Assembly: GCF_015832195.1 (NCBI RefSeq)
Contig: NC_052018.1
Coordinates: 31,648,115-31,712,114 of the forward strand
Direction of reading: 5' to 3'
DNA length: 64,000 bases
DNA from: Motacilla alba alba
Taxonomy: Eukaryota; Chordata; Aves; Passeriformes; Motacillidae
The position numbers and the translations under genes are program-made. Every line of letters starts with the position of its first letter. The stretch's first letter is position 1. Positions 22,901 to 36,994 of this stretch are shown piece by piece. A model generated the notes under the pieces. That model saw only the letters and a program-made list of their open reading frames with translations, was not told the DNA's origin and ran no database searches.

Positions 22901-25900
22901 TGGAGCTTAGAATTGCCTGTATGAGTTTTTTGTGTTACTCGGTGAACTGCTGTGCAACAAAAAACAGTCCTCCAAAACCACATATGGTTAAAATTAACTT
23001 CTTTTGTTGGCTTTTTTTTCTTGCTAACATGTTGCCTTTTGAAAAGGAGATAGCCCTGTGAAATCATGTGCCCAATTGTGCTTGTAGCTCTAAGCACTGT
23101 TTGTCTATAAGGAACTAAGAAGACCCAATGAGGTGTTATTAGCTTCCACTCATCTGACTCAAGTATCATCTGCTGTGCTCATTAATGAAGGTAGTTCAGG
23201 TGGAAACACTGATCCCTGAGCTTTATTAAAATTGTCTGTGTTGTTTTTACTCACCTACTGAAATGAGAAAAAGGAAAGTAGATAGTAAAAAAAAGATGTA
23301 TACAGAGAATATATACTAAAATAATGCCTAAGGAACTAACTCAAAAAATCAGTTTAAACACGTGTCACAAAATTTTTTCCGATGCTAGAATTTTCCAGTG
23401 TTAGAAGTTCAAAATATGCTTGGAAAACAGTCTCCTAGCTGTAATCTAAGAGAAGTCTGATTTAATAATAATGTAGTATAGCTTTGTAATGCAGAAATAT
23501 TTTATGTGATTGTTCAGATGATCCCAGGCACTTGGTGCGCTCAGGTGAGTGTGACATGAGGATTCCATCTAAACTAGGAGATTAAATAGTGCCAGGGCTT
23601 GGTCAAAATTTTGGCATGGACTAACCAGGGGTCTTCCTAGAATGGTTCAGGAGTTAGCCCTGCCTGGGGATTAACCTAGCCAGAGTATGGCAGTCTGAAC
23701 ATAGTGAACCTGTTCTGAAGCCCACGTTTAATAATGTAGGTATGAGCAGCCAATGACAACAGGACTGAGGGTCAGAGAACCAGCACTGGCATTGTTTTGT
23801 GTCACCCACATATTTTTAACTGTTTCTGCGTGGCTTTCAAACTGTGAGAAGTGGAAACACAGATTTTTGCTTTACAGAACAGCAGCAGAACAGCAAAGCC
23901 CTGGCTTTGGAGAGGAGGGCAAGCAAGTGAGGAACACTGAGACAGATGGCACAGTCAGATGGAATGAATTCCTTGGGGGGACTGCAGCAGGGAGAAGAGG
24001 AACAGCGAGCATGGTAAAAATATGGGAACAGCAGCTGCCATTGCTGTTTCTACAAGAGCAAAGCAGGTTGAGCAAATTGCCTTAGGAGCCTGCCCTGTAC
24101 CCAAATCCAAAGGGAAGAACTAAGAAAACAGCTTTGCAAGGAAGTGTGGTACCTTGCAGATGGGTGAAGTTGGAAAGTTGCAGCTATTAGAGGGGGATTG
24201 GAGACTGAACACTTCCAAAGCTCACGGCTGGAAGATGAGCTGAGGTGGATGCTGGGACCCAGAGAGAAGTCCAGTTTGCTTGGCAGGCAGTGGTGAATGC
24301 CAGACAGTGCAATGGCACAAATCTCACACCACAGAAAGACACAAATAGAGATAATTCTGATTCCAAATGTGAATCAGCTGAAGATTGAGATAAATTCCTA
24401 ATAAAAGCATATTTACACTGGCAACGTGTCGGTGTGAGTGTTGATTATTCTCTGCCTTCCCAAAGGCAAGAATTCCATCCCACACCAAAGTTGATGACCA
24501 ATATTTATTGCTGGCAAAGAAATCCTGACAGACAAGGTACAACAGTATCACAAAAGGACTGATCACTGTGCTGTTCCTCACCAGTGACCCTCCCTAGCAG
24601 CTAGAGCAATCATGCTAAACACACATCTTTTGCCACCATGGCATAGGCTCTGCTGAGGAAGTATTGTTGAAACAGAAAAAGCAAGGACTTCCATCTCATT
24701 TTGTTTTGAGCTGTAAGCTGAAGCACCAGGTGAAGGAGAAACTGCGGGAAAAGCGTCACTCAACCCAGTGGTGCGCAGAGGCGCTCTCTGGAAATGGCAC
24801 GTGCCTAAGTCACCTGCAATAGGTGAGATGGCAGGAACTGGGACAGCTTTCAGCATGCGTGGGCTGTCTGAGAAATTAGTTACCAATCTCTACCAGGTAT
24901 CTTTTCCCAAGATATCCTTGGTGAAATGCTTTGTTCGGTGGCTCTAAGCCCGGCATAATTTTCACAGGAATGGCAAAAGTCAATTTGCTGCCACAGAGCA
25001 ATTTCCTGGCTGAATTTCAGTAGATCACTCTGGAACACAGAGACATTAAAGCTCCTCAGCAAAATGGTTATGGGATTGTTTTCACATGGGCAAACAAGAA
25101 TTTTCTCTCAACTAATTCTTGGAAATGCTCAAAGCATTCTAGCTGAAAGTTCCAAAAACAATTCAGACTCAGCCAGACATCCTGCCTGAACAACTGAAGT
25201 TTGGCAAAGCTGTAAACAACTGGGCTTCATATAAGACTAGATTTTTAATGAAAACTGTCAGGCAAACTTAGATAGGGCTTTGTTATCATCTTGCTCTGCA
25301 GTATGTGCTCTCTTCTTATATCCCAGCCTAACATTTCATTTGTAAGTCAATTGTCATGACTGTTATATTATAGTGTTTTGATAAAGCATTTCATATCTGC
25401 TCACATTTATACTTCAAATTTTCATATATTGTGAATTACCAATAGTAAAGCAAACCTTCAAGGTAAGAGAAATCCATCAAGTGCCACCATTAACAGAGTT
25501 TCAGGTTATTGTCTAGATAAAAGAAATCTGTCAGATGCATAAAAGTATCTCATGGAACAGCTTGATTTTTACCAGTTTTTCCTTGACTTTAAGGAAGTAC
25601 TTGCAAAGAAAATTTAAGAGAAAGCCACTGAAGAGACTCAAAATGTACCATCTAATGTTGATAAGACTGGTTATCAACAAATCCAGTCCCTCCCTTCTGT
25701 GTTCTAAAAGAAACATTTTTAAAGATGCTAAAAATAAAACCAGAGGTTTTATTAAATAAATTAATATATTTTTGTTTGTAGTCAAAACATCAGATGTGGT
25801 GTCTGTTCCAACTTTCACTATCTTATTCTTGGTGGATTTTGTGGTTTCTTAGAGAATACATGAAAAAAGGACATGATCATGATCTGGGAGCTGACATACA

Positions 25901-27438
25901 CAACACATTTTCAGACATGCTCTAAGAAATTTCTAAATATTCCTTATTATTATTTCAGCCAAACTTGCTAAGTTTTTTTCTGTATTTGATCTGCAAATGA
26001 TGCCTATTTTGGCAGCACTGAAAAAAATGTAAAAATAATATAACGTCTGCAGTTTGTGTTTTCCTGCCTGCAATGCTCTGTGACAGCATTTTTAAGATGA
26101 ACCAGTCTGACACTGCCAGACTTTTGTGCAATGTCCTTGGGAATTTTGACCTATTAACTACAGCAGATTTTTAATGCAAGCTGTTTCAGGCAGGCTTGTT
26201 TCCATGAAGAAAATGTTTTGATTTGGGGGGTCACACAGATGAAATGCCACTTGTCAGAGTTAGAAACCAGATGATTCCACTGAACTGCAGCACAGAATTG
26301 AGAAGTTTTGCCTTCCTTGAGAAATCTGTGGAAGGGGAGTTGCATCAAAGAAGAGCAAATGGATCCAGTATAACACAACAGTGCATATATTAGGTATTTC
26401 TTGAACTGTCAGAGACTATATTATCTAATATCATCACCTGACACAGAAAACTGAGGTTCACTGCCTTCTTCATAGTGTAGTGACACTGTATTATTTATTT
26501 ATATTGGCAGGTATGGTTTTCAGTGGTGGCTAAGGTTATCTCTCTGCAGAGAAATGGGAATATGAGGTTAATGCCAATATTCTCCAGCCATAAATTGGGT
26601 CCCAAGGGCCCTAGAGAAGGGCTAGGACACCTTCACACTACCTGTAAAGACTCAAGGATGTGCTTTTCTCAGCCCCTGGTGTTACAGCTATGCAACCATC
26701 CTGCTGCTTGCCTCTTGTGGATTCCCACCACAGGGGAACTGGAAGCACAGCAGTCTGATTAGAGCCTGCAGCTGAAATTATGCTGGGCAATTTCCTCTAG
26801 TAAACAATTCATTCTGCCTAAAAGAATGGGTTTGAGTACTCTGAAGCAGATTTGGGTCAAATTCAGCATTAAGTTGAAAAGAAACAAGAAGTGAAAATGG
26901 AATATATGAACTGCAGAAACAGTTCCTTTTCCCATTTCTGATATTTTTTCCCCATACAAAGATCACAAGAAGTCAGAGGTACTAGGGGAGGGAAGTAGAA
27001 CAATTTTAAGAAACTTATTTCTCTGCCTTCTTTCACCAAAAGTCTCAATTTTCCATCAAAGCCCAGTAGTGTCTTAAATTCATACAATACAGAAACTGTT
27101 TTTCAAATTGCCTGTAGGATTAAAAAATGGGTATTTGAACAAAAATGTGTGAGTTTTGGGTTGCAGGGAGCCAACCAACTCTATCACTTTGCAGGTAGCT
27201 TTGGGTCTTCCCAAGTGCTAGCCCTTACTCCATGAGTATTTAAAGATTTCACACAAAGTATTTTCCTGGGAGATGTTTTAATGTCTATACTGTAGTAAAA
27301 AGGTACTGAAACCTTTTCCTTTCTGGGTTGTTTTGGTGGGTTTCTTTCATGGTTCCAAACTCCCACTTGTCTTCCTGTTCTTTAAATTTTGATAGATGAG
27401 ACACATAACAAAAGCTAATGGATTTCACTGCAAATCCT
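19964..27438. other. Non-coding stretch, no gene recognised
   Basis: About 7.5 kb without a supported gene or a recognised interspersed repeat. GC-richer parts lie near 22600-22800, 23880-24060 and 24590-24860 and give short shadow frames on both strands. Nothing else stood out. Confidence 0.65.
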
Positions 27439-27489
27439 AAAAAAAAAAAAAAAAACAAAAAAAAACCAAAACAAAACAAAAAAAACCCC
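27439..27489 (+). repeat. A-rich tract interrupted by C
   Basis: Seventeen A residues (27439-27455) are followed by A runs broken by single or double C, ending AAAACCCC. It could be a decayed retroposon tail or a simple low-complexity tract. It is one of several similar tracts here. Confidence 0.9.
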
Positions 27490-28287
27490 ATAAAACATAG
27501 CAAAACATGTATTTGTTTTACTTTTTTAAACTCTGTTATCAATCAAAAAGGTACAGATATATCATAATTAATTTTCCTGAGAATTTTTCTGGAGGACTAA
27601 CTGAGCAATGCCTGTTTCTCATTTTTCTTTGTCTCTCAACCTTACATGTTGACCTCCTCCAGCTTCTTCTTTCTAACAGATATGGATGTTCAAGGACACA
27701 ACTGGGAGCACCATAAATGTTCTTGTTTTCTCTCAGGGAGAAAAACAGTCCCACATTTGTGAACAGTTCCTTTTGTGGGTGGATCACTATAGTATTACTG
27801 AGTGCTTGATTATGATATGAAAATTCCTATGAACCAAGAAATCAAAGCCTGTTTGCTAGGGAATTATACACTAAGACGGATAAAATAACTTTTATGTTGT
27901 CAATGGTAACAAATATAATTAAAACAAAAATATAAGGTGACAACTAATGTAAAATGTAAAATATCAGTTGACATACTGCAGAGCTACGTATGCAAAATTA
28001 TTTTTATTCCCAGGCTCAGGTGCCTATTTTCTTAGGACGTGGGAGAAGGAATGAAGGGAAAGAAGAGGAGCTGTTGCTGCACCATTCACAGATGAGAGAT
28101 GGGTGATGCGCTCAGCACACGACCTGCCTGCAGCCCTGAGGCTGCTGCTCCATTACAAGTGACCAGTGAATGACTGCACACTTGCACAGTTGCACTGTGA
28201 TGCAGGTAAAGCCACAAGGCAGGCAGCGTTTTCAGCCTCAGGGAGCCTCGAGACACAGTTGATGTTGGGGTGAACTGAAATGTTATC

Positions 28288-28332
28288 TGTCAGCTGTAGC
28301 TGTCAGCAAAAATATTAAAGGAATAGCAGCTG
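28288..28332. promoter_or_regulatory. Cluster of E-box and MEIS/TGIF-like motifs (candidate)
   Basis: CTGTCAG occurs twice (28288-28294 and 28300-28306), 12 bp apart, and CAGCTG occurs at 28291-28296 and 28327-28332. CTGTCA is the core bound by MEIS/TGIF homeodomain factors and CAGCTG is an E-box for bHLH factors. The words are seen directly. A regulatory role is inference. Confidence 0.25.
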
Positions 28333-29330
28333 CATCATGCCACAAGCAGGGGAGTGGAGCAGCCGTAGATCCAAAATAGATTTGAGAGTCAGACAAGAGT
28401 TTTCTTTTCATGAACTCCAGTAATAGTCAAGGACCATTTATTTTCTAAGCTGCTTTGAGCCAGTTGATAATGCTACTGCTTTTAAAATGTTTTAAATGTT
28501 TGAGATGCAAGTAAAGTAGAGTTATTTAGAATAGGATGTACTGAAAGGTATGTTACTAAACCTTTAATTTCTAATTTTTCCTACAAATAGTTTTCTGCTT
28601 CTGTAGCTTTAAATTTGCCCTCACCATTTTATTCTGCAAGTTCTGAGACAGCAAAAAAAACTGATATGACAATAAAAAATCATAACTATGTTTCTCAGCT
28701 GGAAGAAAAATTATTGGCTTAATATAGCTTCTGTAGCATTTATTTTTCCTTTTCAGATAATTAAATTATTAAGATACCAAGTTATCCTAAAGGTATTTAT
28801 TAAAGAACAGCATCTTACAATTTTTTTGGATAGCCATTAAAGAAAATAATAACAAGCAGTGGTGTCTTCAGGATCTTGAATTCCAAGATAAATGCAATAA
28901 AGCTTGTGGCAGTGTGTTATTGTTTACTGCTTGGAAAAACTTACGCAACAGCAGAATATTGCTCTGATTTTTAAGCTGCTGCTAATGAAGTACAACCAGA
29001 CAGGGTACAGTTGTTATGAGTCAGGAAATGTGGATGTTCCTGGACAGGGGCCAGGGGAGCTTAGACACACAAAGATGAGATGTATATGCATCCTTTGGAG
29101 GAAATACACTAGCTTGTTTTGAAGCATCTCAAGCTGCCTCATCCAAGAAGCATCCAAATGATCACCCAGAAGAGGTCATTACCTCTCAGTTTCTCAGGGT
29201 CCCTTGTTTTTATATCAGGAAAACAACAATGAAGTAGGCTGTCCAGGAGAGCTTAGAGATCAGATATTAGGTTCAGCCATGAGACAGTAGGCTAAAAATC
29301 CTAAGGGCTTAACTTTGTTCTTTCACTATG

Positions 29331-29468
29331 AAAAGAATAAAAAAAAATCCCACAAAAAACCCCACCAATCCCATACCCCTAAATTAAAAAAACCCAAAAA
29401 AAAACCCCAAACAACCTAACAACAGCAACGGCAAGAAAACACCAACCAACCAACAACTAACCAGAAAA
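29331..29468 (+). repeat. Long A/C-rich low-complexity tract
   Basis: The tract is almost free of G and T for most of about 130 bp, with A runs broken by CCC or CCAAC. The last part consists of CCAAC units. It resembles the tracts at 27439, 33311 and 49229. Confidence 0.85.
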
Positions 29469-31285
29469 GCCCCCTGATGTGCTACAATTTGCTGTGAGAC
29501 TTTAAACAGACCTTTTGAACTCATATTCTGCCATAGTATGGTGTGAGTTTTTTGTAAGAGAATGGCTGTTACCACTGTACACATGGGAAGAAGCTCCACT
29601 CTCTACAATGACAAAGCATTTGCTGAAATGCTGCTACAGTTCAGTACATGGTACATATGCAACTCCCTTTCCTTCTTCTGAGCATTCTAAATGTCATCAC
29701 TGCAGGTCACTATTTTTTAAGTGAAATTAACTAGGATCATTTAAAAGAAACTTTTTTTTCCTTTCCACACCTCTTTCTTGCATCTGAATATAACTGCCCC
29801 AGAAGACTGATTTTTTCATTCTTTTGGTAGGTGACTTTTCCTTATCTTCCCACAACCACTCCCCGTGTCATTCCCCAAAAGGGGACTACAGCTTTCACTC
29901 CTCTCCCAGCAGAGCAGGACATGCAGACCATTTTTCTATGCTGGTAAACCCAGGATGTGGGTGGCTGTTCTCACATTTCACACCTTTTTTTCAGGGGAAC
30001 CCTCACAATAAAGACCTGAGCTCCCTTTCATGAAATCCAAGGAAGGGTCATTTATTACTCCATTCTCTCCTCAGCCTGAGAAGCTCACAACTAAACTAAG
30101 AAATTATTTCCAGACCTGCTTTGTTCTGGGCTGGTTTTGAGGCCACCTGTGCAGTTGTCACTGCTGTTCCACCATGGCAGGGCACACTCTGCCCTCAGCT
30201 GTGTCCCAGCAGCCTCTTCTGCAAGGCCTCTTCTGAGCAGTGGCACATCTGTAAGGGTGAGACTCTGCCCCGCTCCCAAACCCACGATCCCCTCTGTGCA
30301 CTGGCATTGCCAACCACACAGATTCAAAATCTCAAGAAAATCTTCCATAGCTGTTTTTCAGGACGTTTTAAAGCATCATGGCACCAGATCATTTAGATAT
30401 CAGAGACTTCAACTTCCTTGAAGACATCAGAACAGTATTTTCTTCCAATTTTCTCTGGTTTTAATTAAAGCTGAGTGCCATGTTATGGCAGCTTAATTCC
30501 TTGGTAAGTTCTTATCAAAAATCCCAGTCAGCAAGAGTCACTTGAGCTGCCACCATTGCTTTAACAAAGCAGGCACGACTGGAGACACTGGTTACCTGCT
30601 CAGCTTGCAAGAGACAGGCAGCACTACAGGACATTTCTGTTTTCCAGGTGCTCCCTTTTCCTCCCTCCCCACAGCCCCATAGTGGCTCCAGAGCTTCCAA
30701 ACACCAGATAATTTGGGCAGTGACATTTGGCTCACACCTTCTCTCAAAAGTTCTTTTTCCTTCAGGATTATTTTTTCCCAGTGGTCTCCTCCTTGTACTA
30801 CAGAGTTTGTCCTGAGTGCTCCCAAAATAACAACAAGCTCACAAGCTCACAGCACCCTCTTTACCCAGTGAATTCCTTCTGGTATAACTGAACCTGAGGG
30901 AATGGTTTTGACTTTCCTGAAACATCTTAGTATTGACATTAGTTTGGTTTCTATTCTGGTATGGTTTTGTTCCTGTTCTGGTCACATCCCGGGTCCTCCT
31001 CCTTCCTTTCTTTGCTGTGCTTTACCAGTATGGCTGGTTTATTGTGACCTACAACTAAGGGCACAGCTAAGCTTCCCTCCGGGGAGCTCCTCTAAAAATA
31101 CATATTCTTGTCAGGCAGACTAATTCAACTTCTATTCCTACTTCTCCCTGCAGAATCTGGTTTCTAAGGAGGGCTATTTAAGTCTTCTTATTCAAAGCTG
31201 TTGACATGATGTTCAACACTGCAACATCTCAGAGTGTCAAAGTCACTACTATGTTTATTCTTGTAACATTCCAGGTTGTTATTAA

Positions 31286-31371
31286 AAGTGGAAAAGTAAC
31301 TTGCTGAGCGTCACGCAGGGAGTCAGTGATGTGAAAGTCAGCAATTTAACCAGCATTTCTCCTCCCTGGTA
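31286..31371 (-). repeat. MIR-like SINE relic
   Basis: The plus strand reads 'aagtaacttgctgagcgtca' then 'cgcagggagtcagtgatg' and later 'gcaatttaaccagc'. This follows the reverse complement of the MIR core, which includes 'aagtgacttgcccaaggtca', 'cacagctagtaagtgg' and 'gggattcgaaccc'. MIR is a tRNA-derived SINE that was active early in amniote history. The copy is short and decayed. Related CORE-SINE families could match equally well. Confidence 0.6.
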
Positions 31372-33310
31372 TGACAACTATCACCTCACATTTTAAGGCA
31401 ATATTATTTTAAATGACAAAACTCAAACATCATGTGAATATTTTGGAGAGGGAACCTGAATTTAGCAAAGTGCTTCTGGTGAATAAGGAATCCATGAGAT
31501 GTGCTGCCACTCTTTCAGCCTTGCAGTTCAATCACACTCTTGCAGTGTGACTTAGACTTTGTTTACACAACTAGTGCTGGTGGTAAGTAAACTAACCCTC
31601 CTTGTGTGCAATTATGCTTGCCTTATTTCTAGACACTCACTGCTCTCCTGGAGGGATTTTTGGAGCTGAAACCAACAGCCTGTAGAATTGTTGCCATTCT
31701 ACCAATTCCTTAACAAACTGTTACAAACTGTTGTGTTTCGATGAGTGTATTCACTGAATACTTCTGTGGATTATTCAGTTTATTTCTGTTTATTTTCCTA
31801 GACTTCTTTTGTGCTAAGATGAGAAACTCATTACACTGTCTTCAGCTCTCACATCTTTCTCTAGCACTCCACTAGTTGTTCTCATGGACCTGTAGTGATA
31901 AAGGTTGTGTGGCTGATAGTGATACAGACCAGAGGCTAGAAACTTGTATCACTGCAGGGAGTTTGTTTCCTTGGAATGAGGCAGCTGTGTCACTATCACA
32001 GAGAGGGCTCCGAACAGTTCCTCCTGGGCCCCCAAGTACCACAGCTGTTCAATCCTGTTGTGTAAGTTCTGTAAATTTTCATTTGCAAATGGATGCAATT
32101 CTGTACCAAAGATACTTACATTGCACCCCTTCTATGGTTCTAATAAAAAGCTGTTCCACGATAATCTGGGGTTTTAGAGTATGTTCTCTGAAAGCAAAGG
32201 AAAATCAGTTTAGGTAATTTTTTCTCCAACCCACTAGCTACTTTTGAAACCTCTGCCCATATGGATACAAGGCAGGGTAGTTAAAGATGTTTACCTGGTA
32301 ATTCATGGTTAAGAGGTTTAGAGTTTAGCTTTAAAATACTTCCTGGCCTCCTGCTAAAGCACTTCTTGTCTGTCCTAGGCTATTCTGGTGTCTTTCAAAG
32401 CATGAGCTCTTCTTCCTAAATCTCACTACATTTCTCACTAAATTAAGCCCACTGAAGCTTGTGGCAACTTTTTTTATTAAAAAGGCTGCAAGGGTGTATG
32501 ACAAGTGTGTGTGTACCAGCTCCTCCAGTTCTCTCTGCAGCCAGTGCTGGGAGTACAATGGGATCTGAGACCTCTGTACACCACCAACTACAAGAATTCC
32601 CTCTCCTTTTTCCCTCCATATGTACAGATGATGACAATATTCTAGTTAAAGTTCCAGTGTTAGGAACATTATTTATCTACAGAGAAGCCTACCAGTCTTC
32701 CAGGGTTCTTATTATATATAAGAAATCCTATATGGAAAGACTGACTGCCAGATCCCTTTGAGTGTCACAAGACCTCTGCTTTGTCCTTGCTTCATGCTAC
32801 AATAGTCACTAACAGATAAATTTAGATGCTTCCATGAGTTGGGCTTTTTTAAACTAGCCCAAGCTAGTCTCAGGTTAATCAGAACTCCATCTAGGAATCC
32901 TGTTTGCCATATGTGCATCACACTCTGCTCCTGATTAGGATACAATTGGAAAGAGATGTTCAGTGAGAAAAGGAAACTCAGCAGTGGAAACAGTGTCCAG
33001 ACTTTCCTTCCTCAAAAGCAGCATCTCTGTTATCCTTTCTTAGATACTTACTTTCCTATTACTTAACATTCTCAGTGCTAGCATTGCAGCTTATTGGACT
33101 ACCTGGATAGAATATATTTAACATTTTTCAGAATTGTTTTTGCAGAAACAATTGTTTTTGGCACCTCAGCTATGCCTAAACGTAAATGTTTGGCTTTCAA
33201 GCAGAATGTAGCAGGCAGAAGGAAGAGGGTGTGCACTCCAAAAGCTGGAGTAAACTGAGATAAAATATTACATACGGGATTTTTTTTGTCCTTATTATTC
33301 ATATTTTAGG

Positions 33311-33379
33311 ACATAACACATCAAACACAACAAAATCAAACAAAAAAAACCACAAACAAACAAACAAAAAACCCCACTA
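33311..33379 (+). repeat. A-rich tract with CAAA units
   Basis: Runs of CAAAC and CAAACAAA, including eight consecutive A residues, end in AAAAAACCCC. It shares the 'caaacaaaaaaaacc' word with the reverse complements of the tracts at 47795-47851 and 56986-57073. Confidence 0.9.
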
Positions 33380-33639
33380 CAGGTGGACTTTTTTTCAATT
33401 TTGAAAGTGCCAAAGACTTGTGATTTGTTACTATAAAGCCATTTTTTATTCAGTGTTTTATGTACTTTGATATTCTGATTATCATTTCTTGCAAAATATT
33501 CCATAGCTAGCCATGTCCAAAACTTTCTAATCCAAAGATCTCAAAGATGAGAGACCTTAGAATATTTTAAAATTAAAATTACTCAAGATATATGAAAATA
33601 ATCAAAGCCCTGAGCAACTTGATCATAGTCTGGAGATGC

Positions 33640-33985
33640 TTCCACTTTGAGGGAGACTGGATGACTTCTGCCAGCTCCTCCCACCCGAATTATGGTTCTG
33701 TAAATAAGTGGCAGAGGATATGCTACTGTGACCCTGCCTTTTACTATTTGCACTCTGATGCCTTTTGTGCCTGGGATTCCAGCCTCTGTCTCGTGCCACT
33801 GAAGCAGCAGTGGTTCCCACAGGGAGCTGCCTCAGAACACGAGGCTGCCCTGGCACTCAGGAGCACTGCTGCCATGTGTGTCCCTCTGTGCACAGGGACA
33901 TCTTGTGCTGCACTGCGTTTGACATGCCTGAGGACATCCAGCATGGCATCATTCCCTTCCTGCCACCTCCTGCCCAGAGTCAAGA
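33640..33985. other. GC-richer patch, identity unknown
   Basis: This is a short patch of higher GC with open frames in several phases on both strands (33592-34035 plus, 33744-33983 minus). The frames overlap and resemble no protein I know. I see no repeat family. Confidence 0.4.
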
Positions 33986-34231
33986 ACTTGAATGTATCAT
34001 TTTCTCTAAAGAATTTTATCAGACTGAGGAACTGAAATCCTTATCTACTGGAATAAAATGTATGTTTCTTTTCCTTACAGAAGTCCTTGTTGAAAAATAA
34101 AAGGAGAAATAACACACTATAGAAGAACTACTGAAACCTTTACCTTAGATCCAAGAGGCTTTGCAATTACAGATGGTGAGACAAGTGAGATTTTCAGGAT
34201 AAGTATGAATGACAGACACAGGAATAGAGTA

Positions 34232-34344
34232 ACTTATATAATAATAAATATATTTATATTTTTAATAAATAAATAAATAATAATATAATATAATAATAAA
34301 TAAATAAATAAATAAAAATAAAAATAAAAATAATATATAATAAA
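34232..34344. repeat. AT-rich low-complexity tract (TAAA/TAA units)
   Basis: Apart from one C (34233), the tract is almost wholly A and T, made of TAAA, TAA and TATAA units. It may be a compound microsatellite. Confidence 0.95.
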
Positions 34345-35996
34345 GCATGAGAAATAGATGCTTAATTAATTTTAGCCAGCCCAACAGTGACCAGTCATCA
34401 TTAACCACATGTTCTTTCCCACCCTTTTGTTAATGCCCTTGCATATGGCTTTTAAAGGGTTATTTTTTGAACAGTCTGGATTATATATTTTAAAAGTAAG
34501 AATGTTCTTTGGGACACATAACTAGATAGTGTGAGATTTTATGAATACCCTTTCTACTGTGTTCACCAATTTGAACTTGAGGATAAACTGTGTATGTTTT
34601 TTTCAGTGTATAGTTGTTGTCACAGTAACTGCAGTTTTCCCAATAAATGGAAATTGCATCGTTTCCTTAGCATTCAGGTTATTGCACTGAAATAGCACCA
34701 TGAACTCACCATTACTTCTCCCTTCCTGTTGTCAAGTTAGATCTCATTTAGTTGCAGGAGCAGGCACTAAAACAGGTTAGTTTAGATTTGTGTGCATTAG
34801 AAAGCTGAAACAAGTCTGCTTAGCTGCATTACATCCTATGACTCATGCCTGTGTGGGAAAGACCTTATTTTCACAGAGATCTCTTAGATAAACAAGGCAA
34901 GTTGGCAGCAATTCGATTACACTGATGCAAGCAGTCTCTGCTTTCTGTTGCATTCATTTCCTTTATATTTTCTGAAAAACACAAGCAGGCTGATAAACAC
35001 TAGTGAGAATTCTTCTACCAAGGACACATGAGCTTTCATTTTCAATTGCTTTTTTTTTTCTAATAGGAACAGCCTTAAACCCAGTTTCTAAAAAACCCTA
35101 TTCTGTTACTGCAATAAAATCCATTTATTATCAGTTGGGTTTTTATTAAGTTTGTTAGCGAAGCTGTAGCTCTTGCTGTCGACAACCAAAACACACTAGT
35201 CAGTTAAGATACCTCCCTCCCACAAACACACAAGCCTCTAAATACTGTGGATTTCAGATAGAAAATGGATTTAGATTCCAAAATATCACTTTTACATATG
35301 CACTGGAACAGATTTTTGAAGAGCATAAATCACAAAACATTACACTCTTTGTCACCGTTTCCCCAAAAAGGAAAAGTGAAGAAAGTAATCATTACTGTAT
35401 TACAGAGCTCTAAGTGTGTGTAAATCAAACTGGGCAAGTTTAGTGCAAATTCATCGAGGTTTCTGCTCTTGTTTTGAAACCCCACCAGTTTATATCTGAA
35501 TGACTTTGGCGACATCTTAGATAATTAGGATTTTAATTGTCATTTAATCAGTTTTGAAATGAAACTCACTTGGACAAAGTGCAGCAATCTTTTGGATTCA
35601 CACCCCCCTTTGCCTCTGACAGCACACAGCACCCAGACGGGTTGTCCATTTAAGGGAAAAAGTGCAAGCTCCAGCCTATTTCCCTGTGCTCTGGATGTGT
35701 TTGTCCCACTCCTTCAGCAAAGCATTCTGTTGTGCCAAAAAGCACTTCCTTCCTTGCAAAAGTCATGTGCACATGACCACATATACTCCCATTTCTCATG
35801 AAGGTTTAATTAAGCTTTTAATTGTATTTTCTCTGTATTTCTCAGTGTGTAAAATATTCTGAAGGATGCCACAGTATATGTAATATTACAGATGACCATT
35901 ACAGCTACAATTTTCATGCTTTGCTCGTAGAAAAGGTTTAGAGAGATAGTTTGGACAAAGTAGAATGAGAATCACAGGGCCAAGCCATCTTGAATT

Positions 35997-36012
35997 AAAA
36001 AAAAAAAAAAAA
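35997..36012 (+). repeat. Poly(A) run, 16 A
   Basis: Sixteen A residues followed by CAACCACA. No retroposon body is recognised upstream. Confidence 0.9.
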
Positions 36013-36994
36013 CAACCACAGCTTTCCCAACTTAGGAAGATTTTCTATTTGCACTTATATTAGGACTTATTTTACTATGATGCTGAGAATAAAAAAGTAA
36101 TATAGAAAGTACAGATTATCTGCAGAAGCAGGAGGAGTAGGTGTAAAGACCCAAAATAAAAGGGAAAATCTAATCAAGTGTCCTAAAATGTAGGATTTTC
36201 AAAAATACATGAGGCATCACACATTTTCAACACGATCAGGGACTCCCACTGTCTCTCGTGAACAGAACACCAGCACAATTGTTTCTGCCCTTCACCTCAA
36301 AGCACAGCTGCAGGACCATGTTACAAGTTCTAGTGTCACTAGCTTGGCACAAATACTGTCTACCAAGTAGAAATAGAGAGGTTAAAGAAAAAAATCTTAA
36401 TATTTTATGAATTGATTGTTTTCTCAGTTATCCAGTATGCTCCAAAATGAAGAAAAGCCTGTAATCCCCAAATAATTACTAATATTCTGTATAAAATTAG
36501 GAAACAACTTTCAGTAGAAAACAATAGGAGAAAGGAAAACAGAAAAGGCTAAAAATGAAAACTACCTCAAGCTGAAAAGTTTAGACATTTGGACTTCTTG
36601 TATGCAAATGTTTCTATACAATAGAATAACCTTATTTTATCTTGCTAGCTTTCAGTTCATATCCTAGGTTTTATATACTAAACATTTTTGGTGAAATAGG
36701 AAGTATAAATAGATGGAGTTCCTTCTCATTTGTAGTGTTGTCTCATCTAGCTTCTTCACAAATATTCACTTTATTTCTCCAATTGTCATTTTAGTTATGT
36801 AAAAGGACAAAACCCCTGCCCAAAATTCAGTTTATACATTTAAATAACAGGGCAACCTGCAACGACAGACCTTGAGAAAGGAAGAAAAGTAAAATGTCTC
36901 TGAGAAAAAAAATCTTTGGACAGAAATAGAGATGATATCTTTTGTTAAATGCTCTTGAGGGGACCAGAAATTTATCTGCTAATTCCTGAATACT

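Larger units (their letters stand above)
27490..33639. other. Non-coding stretch, no gene recognised
   Basis: No gene is supported. It contains an E-box/MEIS-like motif cluster (28288-28332), A-rich tracts (29331-29468, 33311-33379) and a MIR-like relic (31286-31371). A GC-richer part near 30120-30320 yields short frames on both strands. Confidence 0.65.

Noticed and set aside
26847..26872. 'ggtcaaattcagc' word resembling the end of the ancient amniote repeat
   Set aside because: It is a single short word without the following segments of the family.
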